Below, piece by piece: positions 53,600 to 61,811 of a stretch of 64,000 nt of DNA. Numbering within the stretch: the stretch's first letter is position 1; the number at the start of each line of letters is the position of its first letter. The notes under the pieces were generated by a model that worked only from the letters and a program-made list of their open reading frames with translations, was not told the DNA's origin and searched no databases. The position numbers and the translations under genes were made by a program. This stretch comes from Mycobacterium barrassiae (GTDB lineage: Bacteria; Actinomycetota; Actinomycetes; Mycobacteriales; Mycobacteriaceae). Location: the NCBI RefSeq assembly GCF_025822765.1, contig NZ_JACKUK010000023.1, positions 763,535 through 827,534 on the forward strand, written 5' to 3'.

Positions 53600-55077
53600 G
53601 AACCGGTCTCCGAGCGAACACGCTCGTTGATCACGTTTCCCGCGGCATCACAGACGGTGACGATCAGCGGCATCTGCCCGAAGGCGTGCGTAGCACAGCT
53701 CAGACATGGATCGTATGCGCGAATTCCCACCTCGATGGCGTTCATCATGGCTTCAGAGATCTCACCGCGTCCCTGCAGATACTTCTCGGCTACGGACTGC
53801 ACCGTCCGATTGATCACCTGATTGTTGTGCGTGGTTGCCACGATCAGGTTCGCAAAAGTGACGTCACCTTCTGGACCGGCACGGTAGTGGTGAAGCAATG
53901 TGCCGCGCGGAGCTTCGACGACACCTATGCCCTCACCGACCCACGCGTCGGCAGAGGGCGTCACGAGCAGGTCCGCCTTTTGTAGATCGGGGTCGCGCAG
54001 CAGCTCCTCAATCAATTCCGCGGCGTAAAGCACTTCGATGGTCCGTGCCCAATTGGTGTGCAAGGTCATGTTGTTCGCGGATCCGCCGGTGTACGCATGG
54101 AAGCGCTCCAAGGCCTCCTGAGCACGCGGCGTCGACAGTGACGTGGTGACATTCATTCGCCCGAGCGGTCCTACCCTGACCGAACCGTCCTCCCTGCCAA
54201 AATCTTTGAGGAAGGGGAACTTCATGTACGTCCAGTCTTCGACCGCTTCCGAAAAGTGGTCGAGGTAGTCGTGATAGTCGAATTCCCGGACGACGTTCTT
54301 GTCCCCGTCGACGATGCGTAGTATCCCGTGGTAGTAATCCACGTTGCCGTCGGCGCCGACAAGAGACATATTCAGGGCAGGGACGTTGGCGAAGCCGTCC
54401 ACCGCGCTTCGGTTCTTGTCGTGGAATTCGTAGAAGAGGCGAAGACCGTCCTGCGCGTAGTCGATGATCTCGTCGATCGACGGTAGCCCCTCCTCGCCAT
54501 TCAGCAGACGGTTGCATTCGGCCTTGCTCAGGCTCTTGTGCACGCCTCCCGGCACCGAGCTGATGCCGTGCATTCTTCGGCCGAAGACCGTCTTGATGAC
54601 CTCTTGCCCCCACTTGCGCAGCATGATCACTCGCCTCATCAAAGCCGGATCGGCTTGGATGAGGCCTTGCAGGTTCCGCTGTTCGGGCGGGGCGTCCAAC
54701 CCGAACATCATCTCGGGAACGACCAGATAGAAGTATGCCGTCGCATGCGACTGCAACATCTGCGCGTAATGGCCGAGCCGGCGAATCTTCTCCGCAGTCC
54801 GCGTGATCCCGACTCCCGCGTTCGCCCCGACGCCGACCATGTCGTCGAGCGCCTTTGCGCCACAGAGATGGTGGCTGACAAAGCAGATTCCGCAGATGCG
54901 CTGCATCAGCATCGGCGCCTCCCAGAATGGGTGGCCCTGAACGAATTTCTCGAATCCGCGGAACTCGACGACGTGCAGTCTGGCGTCAACGACGTTGTCG
55001 TCGTCGTCGAGATGGACGGTGACCTTGCCGTGGCCCTCGATCCGGGTCACGGGGTCGATGATCAGCTTTTTGCTCAC
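53596..55077 (-). CDS. hoxH: NAD-reducing [NiFe] hydrogenase, large subunit HoxH
   Basis: A 493-residue large subunit starting at a GTG. The active-site ligands are Cys62 and Cys65 in RICGICFVSHH and Cys458 and Cys461 in DPCLSCATH, with His464 the expected last residue after processing. The numbering of the second motif is the same as in Ralstonia eutropha HoxH. The 29 residues after His464 (AFGQMPLIVTV ...) would be removed by HoxW. The subunit splits or forms H2 in the cytoplasm. It lies 15 bases downstream of hoxY, and the whole set forms a group 3d soluble hydrogenase. Confidence 0.95.
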   Translation of the reverse strand: MSKKLIIDPVTRIEGHGKVTVHLDDDDNVVDARLHVVEFRGFEKFVQGHPFWEAPMLMQRICGICFVSHHLCGAKALDDMVGVGANAGVGITRTAEKIRRLGHYAQMLQSHATAYFYLVVPEMMFGLDAPPEQRNLQGLIQADPALMRRVIMLRKWGQEVIKTVFGRRMHGISSVPGGVHKSLSKAECNRLLNGEEGLPSIDEIIDYAQDGLRLFYEFHDKNRSAVDGFANVPALNMSLVGADGNVDYYHGILRIVDGDKNVVREFDYHDYLDHFSEAVEDWTYMKFPFLKDFGREDGSVRVGPLGRMNVTTSLSTPRAQEALERFHAYTGGSANNMTLHTNWARTIEVLYAAELIEELLRDPDLQKADLLVTPSADAWVGEGIGVVEAPRGTLLHHYRAGPEGDVTFANLIVATTHNNQVINRTVQSVAEKYLQGRGEISEAMMNAIEVGIRAYDPCLSCATHAFGQMPLIVTVCDAAGNVINERVRSETGS

Positions 55078-55092
55078 ACCTAGTCTCCGTGA

Positions 55093-55710
55093 TCAGTCGT
55101 AGTGGTTGAGCGAGCGGGGCAGCGCAACGGGACGACCACTGATGAGATCCTCGAGCACCGTCAGGATCGCATCAGCGTCCGGCGGACAGCCGGGAATGAA
55201 GTAGTCCATCTTGACCACTTCGTGGCAGGGGTAAACCTTGGTGGTGAGTCGGGGAATATCGGGATGGGAGGGGATGACGGGTTCCGCCCCCGGTACCGCG
55301 GTGGGCGAATTGATGTACGCCTCGGACAGACAGTCCTTCAGTTCGAAGACGTTGCGCATCGCTGGGACGCCACCCCAGACGGCGCAGGCACCCACGGAGA
55401 TCAGGATGTCGCAGTTGTCCCGAAAGTGTCGCAGCGTTTCGATGTTCTCCTCGTTCGCAACACCGCCCTCGATGAAGCCAATGGCGCATCGCTGCGTGAT
55501 TCGCTTGATGTCGGTGAGGGAGGACCGGTGGATGGTGATCTTCGTCAAGAGCGGAACGATCCGCTCGTCCATATCGAGGAACGACAGCGTGCATCCCCAG
55601 CAGCCACACAATCCGATCATGGCCACATTGATCTTGCCATCCCGGGCCGCTGACGGCGCTGGATCCGTTGGTGTTGAGGGCATTTCGTGTGATGCGATTT
55701 CTTCTGTCAC
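55093..55710 (-). CDS. hoxY: NAD-reducing [NiFe] hydrogenase, small subunit HoxY
   Basis: A 205-residue small subunit carrying only the proximal [4Fe-4S] cluster. The ligand cysteines are in GLCGCWGCTLSFLD (Cys37, Cys40), VGACAVWGG and FIPGCPPD. There is no twin-arginine signal, in keeping with a cytoplasmic enzyme. I take the GTG at 55710, which overlaps the hoxU stop as GTGA; an ATG at 55683 would remove nine residues and has no ribosome site. It passes electrons from the NiFe centre of HoxH to the HoxU clusters. Confidence 0.92.
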   Translation of the reverse strand: MTEEIASHEMPSTPTDPAPSAARDGKINVAMIGLCGCWGCTLSFLDMDERIVPLLTKITIHRSSLTDIKRITQRCAIGFIEGGVANEENIETLRHFRDNCDILISVGACAVWGGVPAMRNVFELKDCLSEAYINSPTAVPGAEPVIPSHPDIPRLTTKVYPCHEVVKMDYFIPGCPPDADAILTVLEDLISGRPVALPRSLNHYD

Positions 55711-56423
55711 GGTGCACCAGATCCGTCTGACGGGTCCAGCGCCCGTGCACGGGCGGTGCGGACTTCGTACTTTCGACGGCCGATCGGAACGTCGAATCCA
55801 ACCCGCTTCGCGAGGATGGCACCGACAGGGCAGATCTCGACGGCATAGCGGACCTGCTCGGCGGGCATCGCGTTCGCACGTTCGGTATCGACCTCGATCC
55901 GGGACTCGCTGCCTCGGCCTCTGATGCTGAAGATCTTCTCCCCGGTGGTTTCGTCGCGGACGAATTCCACACAGCGTTGGCAGAAGATGCAACGATCTCG
56001 CTCCAGCCAGATGTTCTCCGACGCGTGGTCCCGTTCTCGTTGCGGGAAGCGATACGGGAAACGTGAGACCAGCATGTCCACCTCGTAGCCGACGGCCTGT
56101 AGCGTGCAACGACCGCTCTTCTCGCAACTCGGGCAATTGTGGTTGCCTTCGGCGAAAAGTAGTTCCACCACTGCCTTTCGGATGTCAGTCGTCTCCGGCT
56201 CGTCGACCTCGACGTGCATCCCGTCCGAGACGCGAACCGTGCACGCCGCGACCACGGCGCCGTTCACCTTCACCGAACACACCCGGCAGGTCCCGAGGCA
56301 CGGTTTCCCCTTGAGATAGCACAGCGTAGGGATGTACACACCGGCCTCAGCGGCAACATCGACCAGGATTTCGCCCTCGTCGGTCGACACCGGGTGTCCA
56401 TCGATCTCGATGCGGATGGTCAT
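55707..56423 (-). CDS. hoxU: NAD-reducing hydrogenase, diaphorase iron-sulfur subunit HoxU
   Basis: A 238-residue NuoG-like subunit. It has a [2Fe-2S] ferredoxin domain (Cys35, Cys46, Cys49, Cys61), a His/Cys3 [4Fe-4S] motif (HNCPSCEKSGRC) and a further cluster site (RCIFCQRCVEF with EICPVGAI). All expected ligands are present. It carries electrons between HoxY and the flavin of HoxF. The ATG at 56423 overlaps the hoxF stop as ATGA, which shows that the longer open frame beginning at 56726 is not used. Confidence 0.94.
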   Translation of the reverse strand: MTIRIEIDGHPVSTDEGEILVDVAAEAGVYIPTLCYLKGKPCLGTCRVCSVKVNGAVVAACTVRVSDGMHVEVDEPETTDIRKAVVELLFAEGNHNCPSCEKSGRCTLQAVGYEVDMLVSRFPYRFPQRERDHASENIWLERDRCIFCQRCVEFVRDETTGEKIFSIRGRGSESRIEVDTERANAMPAEQVRYAVEICPVGAILAKRVGFDVPIGRRKYEVRTARARALDPSDGSGAP

Positions 56424-58228
56424 GTCGTCCCGTCCTCGAGTTCGGTCACTGCGTGGTCGTACCCGGCCAGCGCGGCATCCAGATCGAACGACGGCAGGAG
56501 GGCCTGCTCCTGAGCGCGCAACCGTTTTCGATAGATCTCGGGGAACTTCTCCATGGTCGTCAGAATGGGATTGGCTGCGGTGACCCCGAGGCCACATCGA
56601 CTGGCGCTCTTGACCACCGCACCCCAACCGGCCAGGTCGTCCAGGTCCTCCTGGTTCGCCGCGCCGACCGTGACAAGTCGCAGTTTGTCGTGTAGGTCGA
56701 CTGTGCCTGCTCGGCACGGAACGCAAATGCCGCAGGATTCGTCGGCGAAGAACTTCGTGTAGTCCCTGACGCTGTCCAGGAGGTCACGGGTGGCGTTGAA
56801 GATGGTCACGGCGCCATTGCACGGGATGTCTTCGTAGGCGATGCGGCGTCTGCCGTCCACGGCCACCGACAGGCACTCCCCCGATGGGCCACTGATCTGC
56901 ACGGCGTGGGCATCGTGCGCGCCGACCATCATCAGCACCTCATCGAGCGTGATACCCCATTCGACCTCGTAGACACCGGGACGGTCGCAGTCGCCGGCGA
57001 CACTCAACAGGCGTGCACCCGCCGAGTCCGGGGTGCCCATGCGGCGGAACCACTGCGCGCCTTCCTCGATGACGCGGGTTACCGCAGCCAGGGTCTCGAC
57101 GTTGTTGACGCTGGTCGGTTTGCCGAGGTACCCCTGCTGGACAGGGAAGGGTGGTTTCAGCCGGGGCGTACCCCGTTTGCCTTCGCAGGACTCGATCAAC
57201 GCCGACTCTTCACCGCAGACATAGGAGCCGGCACCCATCTGGATACGGATGTCGAAATCGAATCCCGTGCGGCCACCGACACTGGAGCCGAGCAGGCCGT
57301 CATCCCGGAGCCGCCGAAGCTGGCTTTCCAGATACCGCTTCAGGTAGACGTATTCGGCACGGAGGTAGACGATCCCGTGAGAACTGCCGATCGCGTAGGC
57401 CGCGACGACCATCCCCATGAAAACGTCGAGAGGTGATCGGGTCAGCAGCGCCCGGTCCTTGAAGGTGCCGGGTTCACCCTCGTCGGCGTTGCAGATGACG
57501 TACTTCTCGTCGCCCGGCGCGGCCCGGCACAGCTGCCACTTGAGCCCGGTTCGGAACCCCGCACCGCCGTACCCCCGTAGCCCGGATTCGAGGACTGCGC
57601 TGATCGTCTCGTCGGGAGTACGGGAGAGGCAGTTCTTGAGCACGGTCTGGTAATCCGGCTCACCGCGGAAGAACACCGGCCCCCGCGTGTGGACATTGGA
57701 CTCCACCAGAGCGTCGACGTAGGCGATGTCGTCATCGGGTAGCCCCGCGGGGTTAGCGATCTCGGCGGCGACCTTCCCCGTCTTCAACTGCGCAATGATG
57801 GTTGCGACGGTATCCGGCGTCAGTCGCGTGAACACCACGCTGTCGATCATCATCGCGGGTTCCTGATCGCTGAGACCGATGCACGGCGTTTCGAACAGGC
57901 CGAACATCCCCGCCGCGTCGGTTTCTCCGAATCTGACGCCGGTCTCGCGCTCGAGCGCGTCGTAGACCTCCTGATAGCCGTTCATCTTGGCAATCACTGT
58001 GTTGCTCAAGTAGATCTGGTGCCGCCCCGACGGCTCGCTACGGAAGAAGTGATAGAAGGACGCGGTCTCCACGATGTCGAGAAGAGACCGGTTCAACCCG
58101 GCCGCGAGCTGCGGCAAGACGTCGTTGGGGAGGTGGCCGTACAGATGCTGAACATCCCACAGAATGTCGATCAGCCGCGTTCCGTCGTGGCCGTAGCGCC
58201 GGAGCAGGGTATCGATGTCTGCTTTCAT
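56420..58228 (-). CDS. hoxF: NAD-reducing hydrogenase, NAD/FMN diaphorase subunit HoxF
   Basis: A 602-residue NuoE-NuoF fusion of the same length and pattern as R. eutropha HoxF (RLIDILWDVQHLYGHLP, FRSEPSGRHQIYLSNTVIAKMNGYQ). The NuoE-like part (1-160) keeps only one of the usual [2Fe-2S] cysteines (ETPCIGLSDQEPA), so it probably lacks that cluster. The NuoF part has the FMN/NADH site (LRGYGGAGFRTGLKW, NADEGEPGTFKDR, GAGSYVCGEESAL) and the N3 [4Fe-4S] ligands in SCGICVPCRAG plus a later RCGLG. It transfers electrons to NAD+. It is the first gene of the hox operon, with GAGGT eight bases before the ATG. Confidence 0.95.
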   Translation of the reverse strand: MKADIDTLLRRYGHDGTRLIDILWDVQHLYGHLPNDVLPQLAAGLNRSLLDIVETASFYHFFRSEPSGRHQIYLSNTVIAKMNGYQEVYDALERETGVRFGETDAAGMFGLFETPCIGLSDQEPAMMIDSVVFTRLTPDTVATIIAQLKTGKVAAEIANPAGLPDDDIAYVDALVESNVHTRGPVFFRGEPDYQTVLKNCLSRTPDETISAVLESGLRGYGGAGFRTGLKWQLCRAAPGDEKYVICNADEGEPGTFKDRALLTRSPLDVFMGMVVAAYAIGSSHGIVYLRAEYVYLKRYLESQLRRLRDDGLLGSSVGGRTGFDFDIRIQMGAGSYVCGEESALIESCEGKRGTPRLKPPFPVQQGYLGKPTSVNNVETLAAVTRVIEEGAQWFRRMGTPDSAGARLLSVAGDCDRPGVYEVEWGITLDEVLMMVGAHDAHAVQISGPSGECLSVAVDGRRRIAYEDIPCNGAVTIFNATRDLLDSVRDYTKFFADESCGICVPCRAGTVDLHDKLRLVTVGAANQEDLDDLAGWGAVVKSASRCGLGVTAANPILTTMEKFPEIYRKRLRAQEQALLPSFDLDAALAGYDHAVTELEDGTT

Positions 58229-58583
58229 CTGTTACCTCGCAGTGTATCCCGGGATTCACGCTAATGGCCCAGACCGAAGCGGCCGGCCTTGGAGTGATCG
58301 CGCGGGCTGCGTCCTCGAGTGAGATGTCGCGTGCTGCGACTCTACTGTCTGGACCTCCATATCGCGGATCCCTTCAACTGGTTTCGTTACCTTTGTCCAC
58401 GCTATGGACCGCCGAGGTCGGCCACTACCGACCAAGCCCCCAGGGGCGACGTTGGTGCCTGTGGTGGTGGTTTCTGCGTGTCCTCTGCTTCGGTAGGCCC
58501 CGGCAGCCAATGGTCGTACAACACATCCCTTGGCCAAGGATGATCTTGTCCGACGGGCAGTGAGACCTCATTTCAGCTCGCCC
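58229..58583. other. 355-base gene-free region, hox operon leader/promoter
   Basis: No convincing gene is present on either strand. It lies between the fadD15-like stop and the hoxF start and must hold the hox promoter. Two dyads are visible: GTCCA-CGCTA-TGGAC (58395-58409) and the perfect CCTTGGCCAAGG (58528-58539). I see no good DosR box. Confidence 0.6.
58528..58539. promoter_or_regulatory. Perfect 12-base palindrome in the hox upstream region
   Basis: CCTTGGCCAAGG, extended by CAT and ATG on the two sides with one unmatched base. It could be an operator for the hox genes or part of the end of the fadD15-like transcript region; its position near 300 bases from hoxF leaves this open. Confidence 0.35.
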
Positions 58584-60542
58584 CTAGGAATCCATCGGGC
58601 GCTCCCCGTACAGACCGGCGATGACGTCGGCGGAATTCTTCACGATGACGTTTCGCTTGGCCTTGAGGCTGGGCGTGAGGTCACCTGCGGCTATCGACAG
58701 TTCCCGTTCCAAAATGGCGAACTTCTTGATCTGCTCCCATCGATTCAACTGCGCGTTGAGTTCGGTGACATAGCCACCGATCAGTTCCCGCGTAGAGTCG
58801 TGGCGTGCGATCTCGATGAAGGACATGCTCGCCAGGCCGTTGTGTGCCGCCCAGTCAGTGATCGCGTCGCCGTCCAGGCTGACCAGCGCAACGCAATATG
58901 GGCGCGCATTGCCCAACACAATCATCTCGCTGGCGTACGGACAGATCGCCTTGAAGGCGGCCGAGATCGCCGACGGTGCCACGTACTTGCCCTGCGAGGT
59001 CTTGAAGAGATCCTTCTTGCGGTCGGTGATACGGAGGAAGCCGTCGTCGTCGATGGCACCGATGTCGCCGGTGTAGAGCCAGCCCGCCTGATCGAGCGCT
59101 TCGGCCGTGGCCTGTTCGAGGTTGTGATAGCCGGTCATCACGCCGGGACTGCGCACGAGGATCTCGCCGTCGTCGGCTATCTTCACCTCCGTGCCCGGGA
59201 AGGGCAGCCCGACAGTTCCGAACCGGTAGGCGTTGGGACGGTTGATGAATGACGCCGCCGCCGTCTCGGTAAGGCCGTATCCTTCGAGCACGATGATGCC
59301 CACGGCGTCGAACCACTGAGCGATGTCGCGGTTCAGCGGCGCGGCAGCCGAGACGAAGAACCGTAGTCGCCCGCCGAAGCGTTTCCGGATGACCGAGAAC
59401 ACCAATCGGTCGGCGATCGCGTGCTCAATCGACAGCAGCGGCGACAGTCGGCTGCCGGCTTCCCTTGCCCGAGACGCCTTGACTCCCACCGCGATCGCCC
59501 AGTCAAAGATGCGCTTTTTGAGCCCACCTTTCTCGACCATCATCGCTTGGATGCGTGCGTAAGCCTTCTCGAAGATCCGCGGTGCGGCCGCCATGAACGT
59601 CGGATGCACGACCGCGAGGTTGTCGACGATCTTGTCGACCCGGCCGTCGATTGCCGTCGAGTAGCCGATCATCAACGGCAGCGCCAACATGACCTTGCCG
59701 AAGGCGTGCGCCAACGGCAGCCACAGGTAGTTCAGGTCGTCGGCTCGGAGGATGTCGAGCGCATCGATCGCCGCGGCTGTGTAGACCCACGCCCGGTGCG
59801 GGAGGAGCACGCCCTTCGGGCGGCCCGTAGTGCCGGAGGTGTAGATGATGCTGGCCAGGTGGTGGGGATGGATGTTGTCGACCCGACGCTGGACGACGTC
59901 GGGAGACTGGGCAAGTAGTCGTTCGCCGAGCGCCTCGAGCTCGGCCAGGCTGATCACCAGATCACCGTCACCCTCGCCGCCGATGATCACCACCTTCTCC
60001 AGCTCGGGTAACTCAGCGCGATACGAAAGCACCTTGTCGACTTGCGCCTGGTCTTCGGCAATGACCAAGCGACTTCCTGAGTTGGCGACGATGAAGGCGA
60101 CGTCGCGCGCGTTCGTGGTGGGGTAGAGCGTCGTGGTGGCCGCCCCGGCGCACAGCACCGAGAAGTCAACCAGCACCCACTCGTAACGCGTCGACGATGC
60201 CAGTGCGACGCGCTCCTGGGGCGCGATGTTCAATGCGATCAACCCGGCGGTGATGCGGCGGGCGCGGTCACCGACCTGCTGCCACGTGACACTCTTCCAG
60301 TGTCCGTCATCGAGAAAGCGGAACGCCTCGGCCCCGGGCGTCGCGGCCACGCGGTCCAGGAACAACCGGGCCACCGACGGTGCCGTGTCGGCAAGCACGC
60401 CCGCGCGGTCCGCCTCGGCGGCAGGCAGACCGCACTGGACCCGCGCACGTCGACTGCCCACATCAGGCGCAAACACATTGTTGCTCAGCACAATTTGTTC
60501 TGTATGACGGGCATCTTGTTCTGTACGACGGGCGTCTCGCAT
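58584..60542 (-). CDS. Long-chain fatty acyl-CoA synthetase, FadD15-like
   Basis: A 652-residue long-chain acyl-CoA ligase of the FadD15/AMP-forming type. The adenylation motifs are IIYTSGTTGRPKGV, EGYGLTETAAA and YTGDIGAID, followed by the linker RITDRKKDLFKTSQGKYVAP and LKAKRN with the catalytic lysine region. It activates free fatty acids for lipid synthesis or breakdown. The start at 60542 has AGGAGG five bases upstream. The first 15 residues are an odd tandem repeat, DARRTEQ-DARHTEQ, from a 21-base DNA duplication. A DosR-box-like dyad lies about 130 bases upstream. Nearby WS/DGAT genes suggest that the acyl-CoA feeds triacylglycerol or wax ester storage. Confidence 0.9.
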   Translation of the reverse strand: MRDARRTEQDARHTEQIVLSNNVFAPDVGSRRARVQCGLPAAEADRAGVLADTAPSVARLFLDRVAATPGAEAFRFLDDGHWKSVTWQQVGDRARRITAGLIALNIAPQERVALASSTRYEWVLVDFSVLCAGAATTTLYPTTNARDVAFIVANSGSRLVIAEDQAQVDKVLSYRAELPELEKVVIIGGEGDGDLVISLAELEALGERLLAQSPDVVQRRVDNIHPHHLASIIYTSGTTGRPKGVLLPHRAWVYTAAAIDALDILRADDLNYLWLPLAHAFGKVMLALPLMIGYSTAIDGRVDKIVDNLAVVHPTFMAAAPRIFEKAYARIQAMMVEKGGLKKRIFDWAIAVGVKASRAREAGSRLSPLLSIEHAIADRLVFSVIRKRFGGRLRFFVSAAAPLNRDIAQWFDAVGIIVLEGYGLTETAAASFINRPNAYRFGTVGLPFPGTEVKIADDGEILVRSPGVMTGYHNLEQATAEALDQAGWLYTGDIGAIDDDGFLRITDRKKDLFKTSQGKYVAPSAISAAFKAICPYASEMIVLGNARPYCVALVSLDGDAITDWAAHNGLASMSFIEIARHDSTRELIGGYVTELNAQLNRWEQIKKFAILERELSIAAGDLTPSLKAKRNVIVKNSADVIAGLYGERPMDS

Positions 60543-60547
60543 GGCAA

Positions 60548-60553
60548 CCTCCT
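60548..60553 (-). promoter_or_regulatory. Consensus ribosome binding site for the FadD15-like gene
   Basis: AGGAGG on the reverse strand, five bases before the ATG at 60542. It confirms that the repeat-encoded amino-terminus is translated. Confidence 0.8.
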
Positions 60554-60670
60554 AGGAGCGTGCCTCGACTAGACGAAAGGTGATCCGCCCGCTCCGACGA
60601 GTCACGGCAGCACTCGACCTCGATTCTGCGACCCCCGCGCAGGGGCGGGTAGCCCACTGAGTCCCTTTCG

Positions 60671-60690
60671 GCAGGGCCGAACGGCCCTAT
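60671..60690. promoter_or_regulatory. DosR-box-like palindrome upstream of the FadD15-like gene
   Basis: AGGGCCG-AA-CGGCCCT (60673-60688) is a perfect palindrome apart from its AA centre. The core matches 10 of 14 DosR positions (GGG, C, AA, G, CCC). It also closely resembles the 47300 box. Confidence 0.4.
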
Positions 60691-60702
60691 CTCCCCACGC
60701 CG

Positions 60703-61363
60703 TCACCCGATTACGGGCAGTCGGCGTTTGCGCGCCAGCGCAACCATCGCGTGCTGCATCACGGCGCGCACGTGTGCGTCGACCCTTCGCACGTCGGGGT
60801 CGTCACCGAACTCGGCGGCGATGTCGATCGGGGGGCAGCACCTGGGTGACGATCTTGGTGGGCAGTGGAATGTTGATCGGCAACACCACGCTGAGGCCGA
60901 ACGGGAAACCGATCGTGACCGGAAGGATATTGGTGCGGAGGGAGGTCGGCCGGTAGACGTCGTAGTCCCCGCCGGGGAAGACCAGCACCAGGCCACCGGC
61001 CGCGAGGGCCTCGGATGCGTGCTCGGGGGTGGCCCGGATGACACCGGTTCGCTCGAGGAACCCGGCCGCCGGTCCGCGAAACAGGTTGTCGTGGGCTAGC
61101 GCGTAGAGCGGCCGCTCGTATCCGAAGGTCTTGTAGTAGTCGACGGCAATCACCGACATGTCGACGGTGACGAGCCCACCCGAATGATTGGCTACCATCA
61201 GCGCGGCCCCGGGCGGGACGTGCTCCAAACCCAGAACCTGTGACCGGAAGTAGGTCTTCACAATCGGGCGCTGCAGGTCCACGAAGCGTTGCGTCAGACC
61301 CCGATCCCACTTCGCCGCTACCGAAGGTTCGTCAGCCGTTCGTCCCACGTCATCGTGGTGCAT
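60703..61363 (-). pseudogene. PlsC-like acyltransferase, frameshifted near the C-terminus
   Basis: A lysophospholipid acyltransferase-like gene read in two frames. The first (61363 to 60803) has the acyltransferase motifs NHSGGLVTVD and LVFPGGDYDVYRP and ends in an unrelated DRHRRRVR tail. The second (ending at 60703) continues the protein naturally as PPIDIAAEFGDDPDVRRVDAHVRAVMQHAM, ending in VIG. The switch falls at a run of six G (60830-60835, C on the coding strand); one base fewer restores a single protein of about 219 residues. It may be a sequencing or assembly error, a recent mutation or a slippage-controlled gene. An acyltransferase beside WS/DGAT genes would fit glycerolipid synthesis. 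Confidence 0.8.
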
Positions 61364-61811
61364 CGTTACGTCGGTTCACACGCGCCAATGGCGCTGATTT
61401 CTGCACCGCGTCCGACGGCTCGCCGGGCACGAATCTCGACGGGACGACGCGCAACGCCAGCGCGCCGAGTGCCAGCACCGACACCGCAGGAGTGAGGAAC
61501 AGCAGAATCGCCCAGGCAAGCTGCACGCCCGCCCCGCTCAGTGCCCTCACCAAGGTGAATACCGCGACGAGGCAGCTGACGCCGCCCGCAACGACCGCGA
61601 TCACGACCGCGGCAGCGACCGCACGTCCGATGCCGTAGTGCCGGAATCCCGTAACGGCCAACAGCGTCGCCGTGGGAGCGAGAATGACCAGCGCGCCCAA
61701 CCACGGCGAGTCCGCACCGACTCGCAACCCGGGTACGAGAACGAGCGTGGCGAGGAAAGCGGCGCCGACAACGCCAGCGACCGCGAGACTTCGACCATTA
61801 GTCCTAGACAT
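61350..61811 (-). CDS. Four-helix integral membrane protein, unknown function
   Basis: A 153-residue membrane protein with four predicted helices: LAVAGVVGAAFLATLVLVPG, WLGALVILAPTATLLAVTGF, AVAAAVVIAVVAGGVSCLVAVF and VQLAWAILLFLTPAVSVLALGALAL. I recognise no family and see no catalytic motif. The carboxy-terminus is basic (RVNRRNDAPR). It starts eight bases inside the end of the WS/DGAT gene and overlaps the acyltransferase start, so the three genes are translated as a unit. A role in placing lipid enzymes at the membrane is only a guess from position. The start at 61811 is more likely than the upstream in-frame ATG, which lies deep inside the WS/DGAT gene. Confidence 0.75.
   Translation of the reverse strand: MSRTNGRSLAVAGVVGAAFLATLVLVPGLRVGADSPWLGALVILAPTATLLAVTGFRHYGIGRAVAAAVVIAVVAGGVSCLVAVFTLVRALSGAGVQLAWAILLFLTPAVSVLALGALALRVVPSRFVPGEPSDAVQKSAPLARVNRRNDAPR

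Noticed and set aside
58270-58283. Possible DosR box near hoxF
   Set aside because: CAGACCGAAGCGGC matches only about half of the core positions.
58264-58563. A 99-codon open frame in the hox leader
   Set aside because: It has no ribosome site, family resemblance or sensible codon bias.
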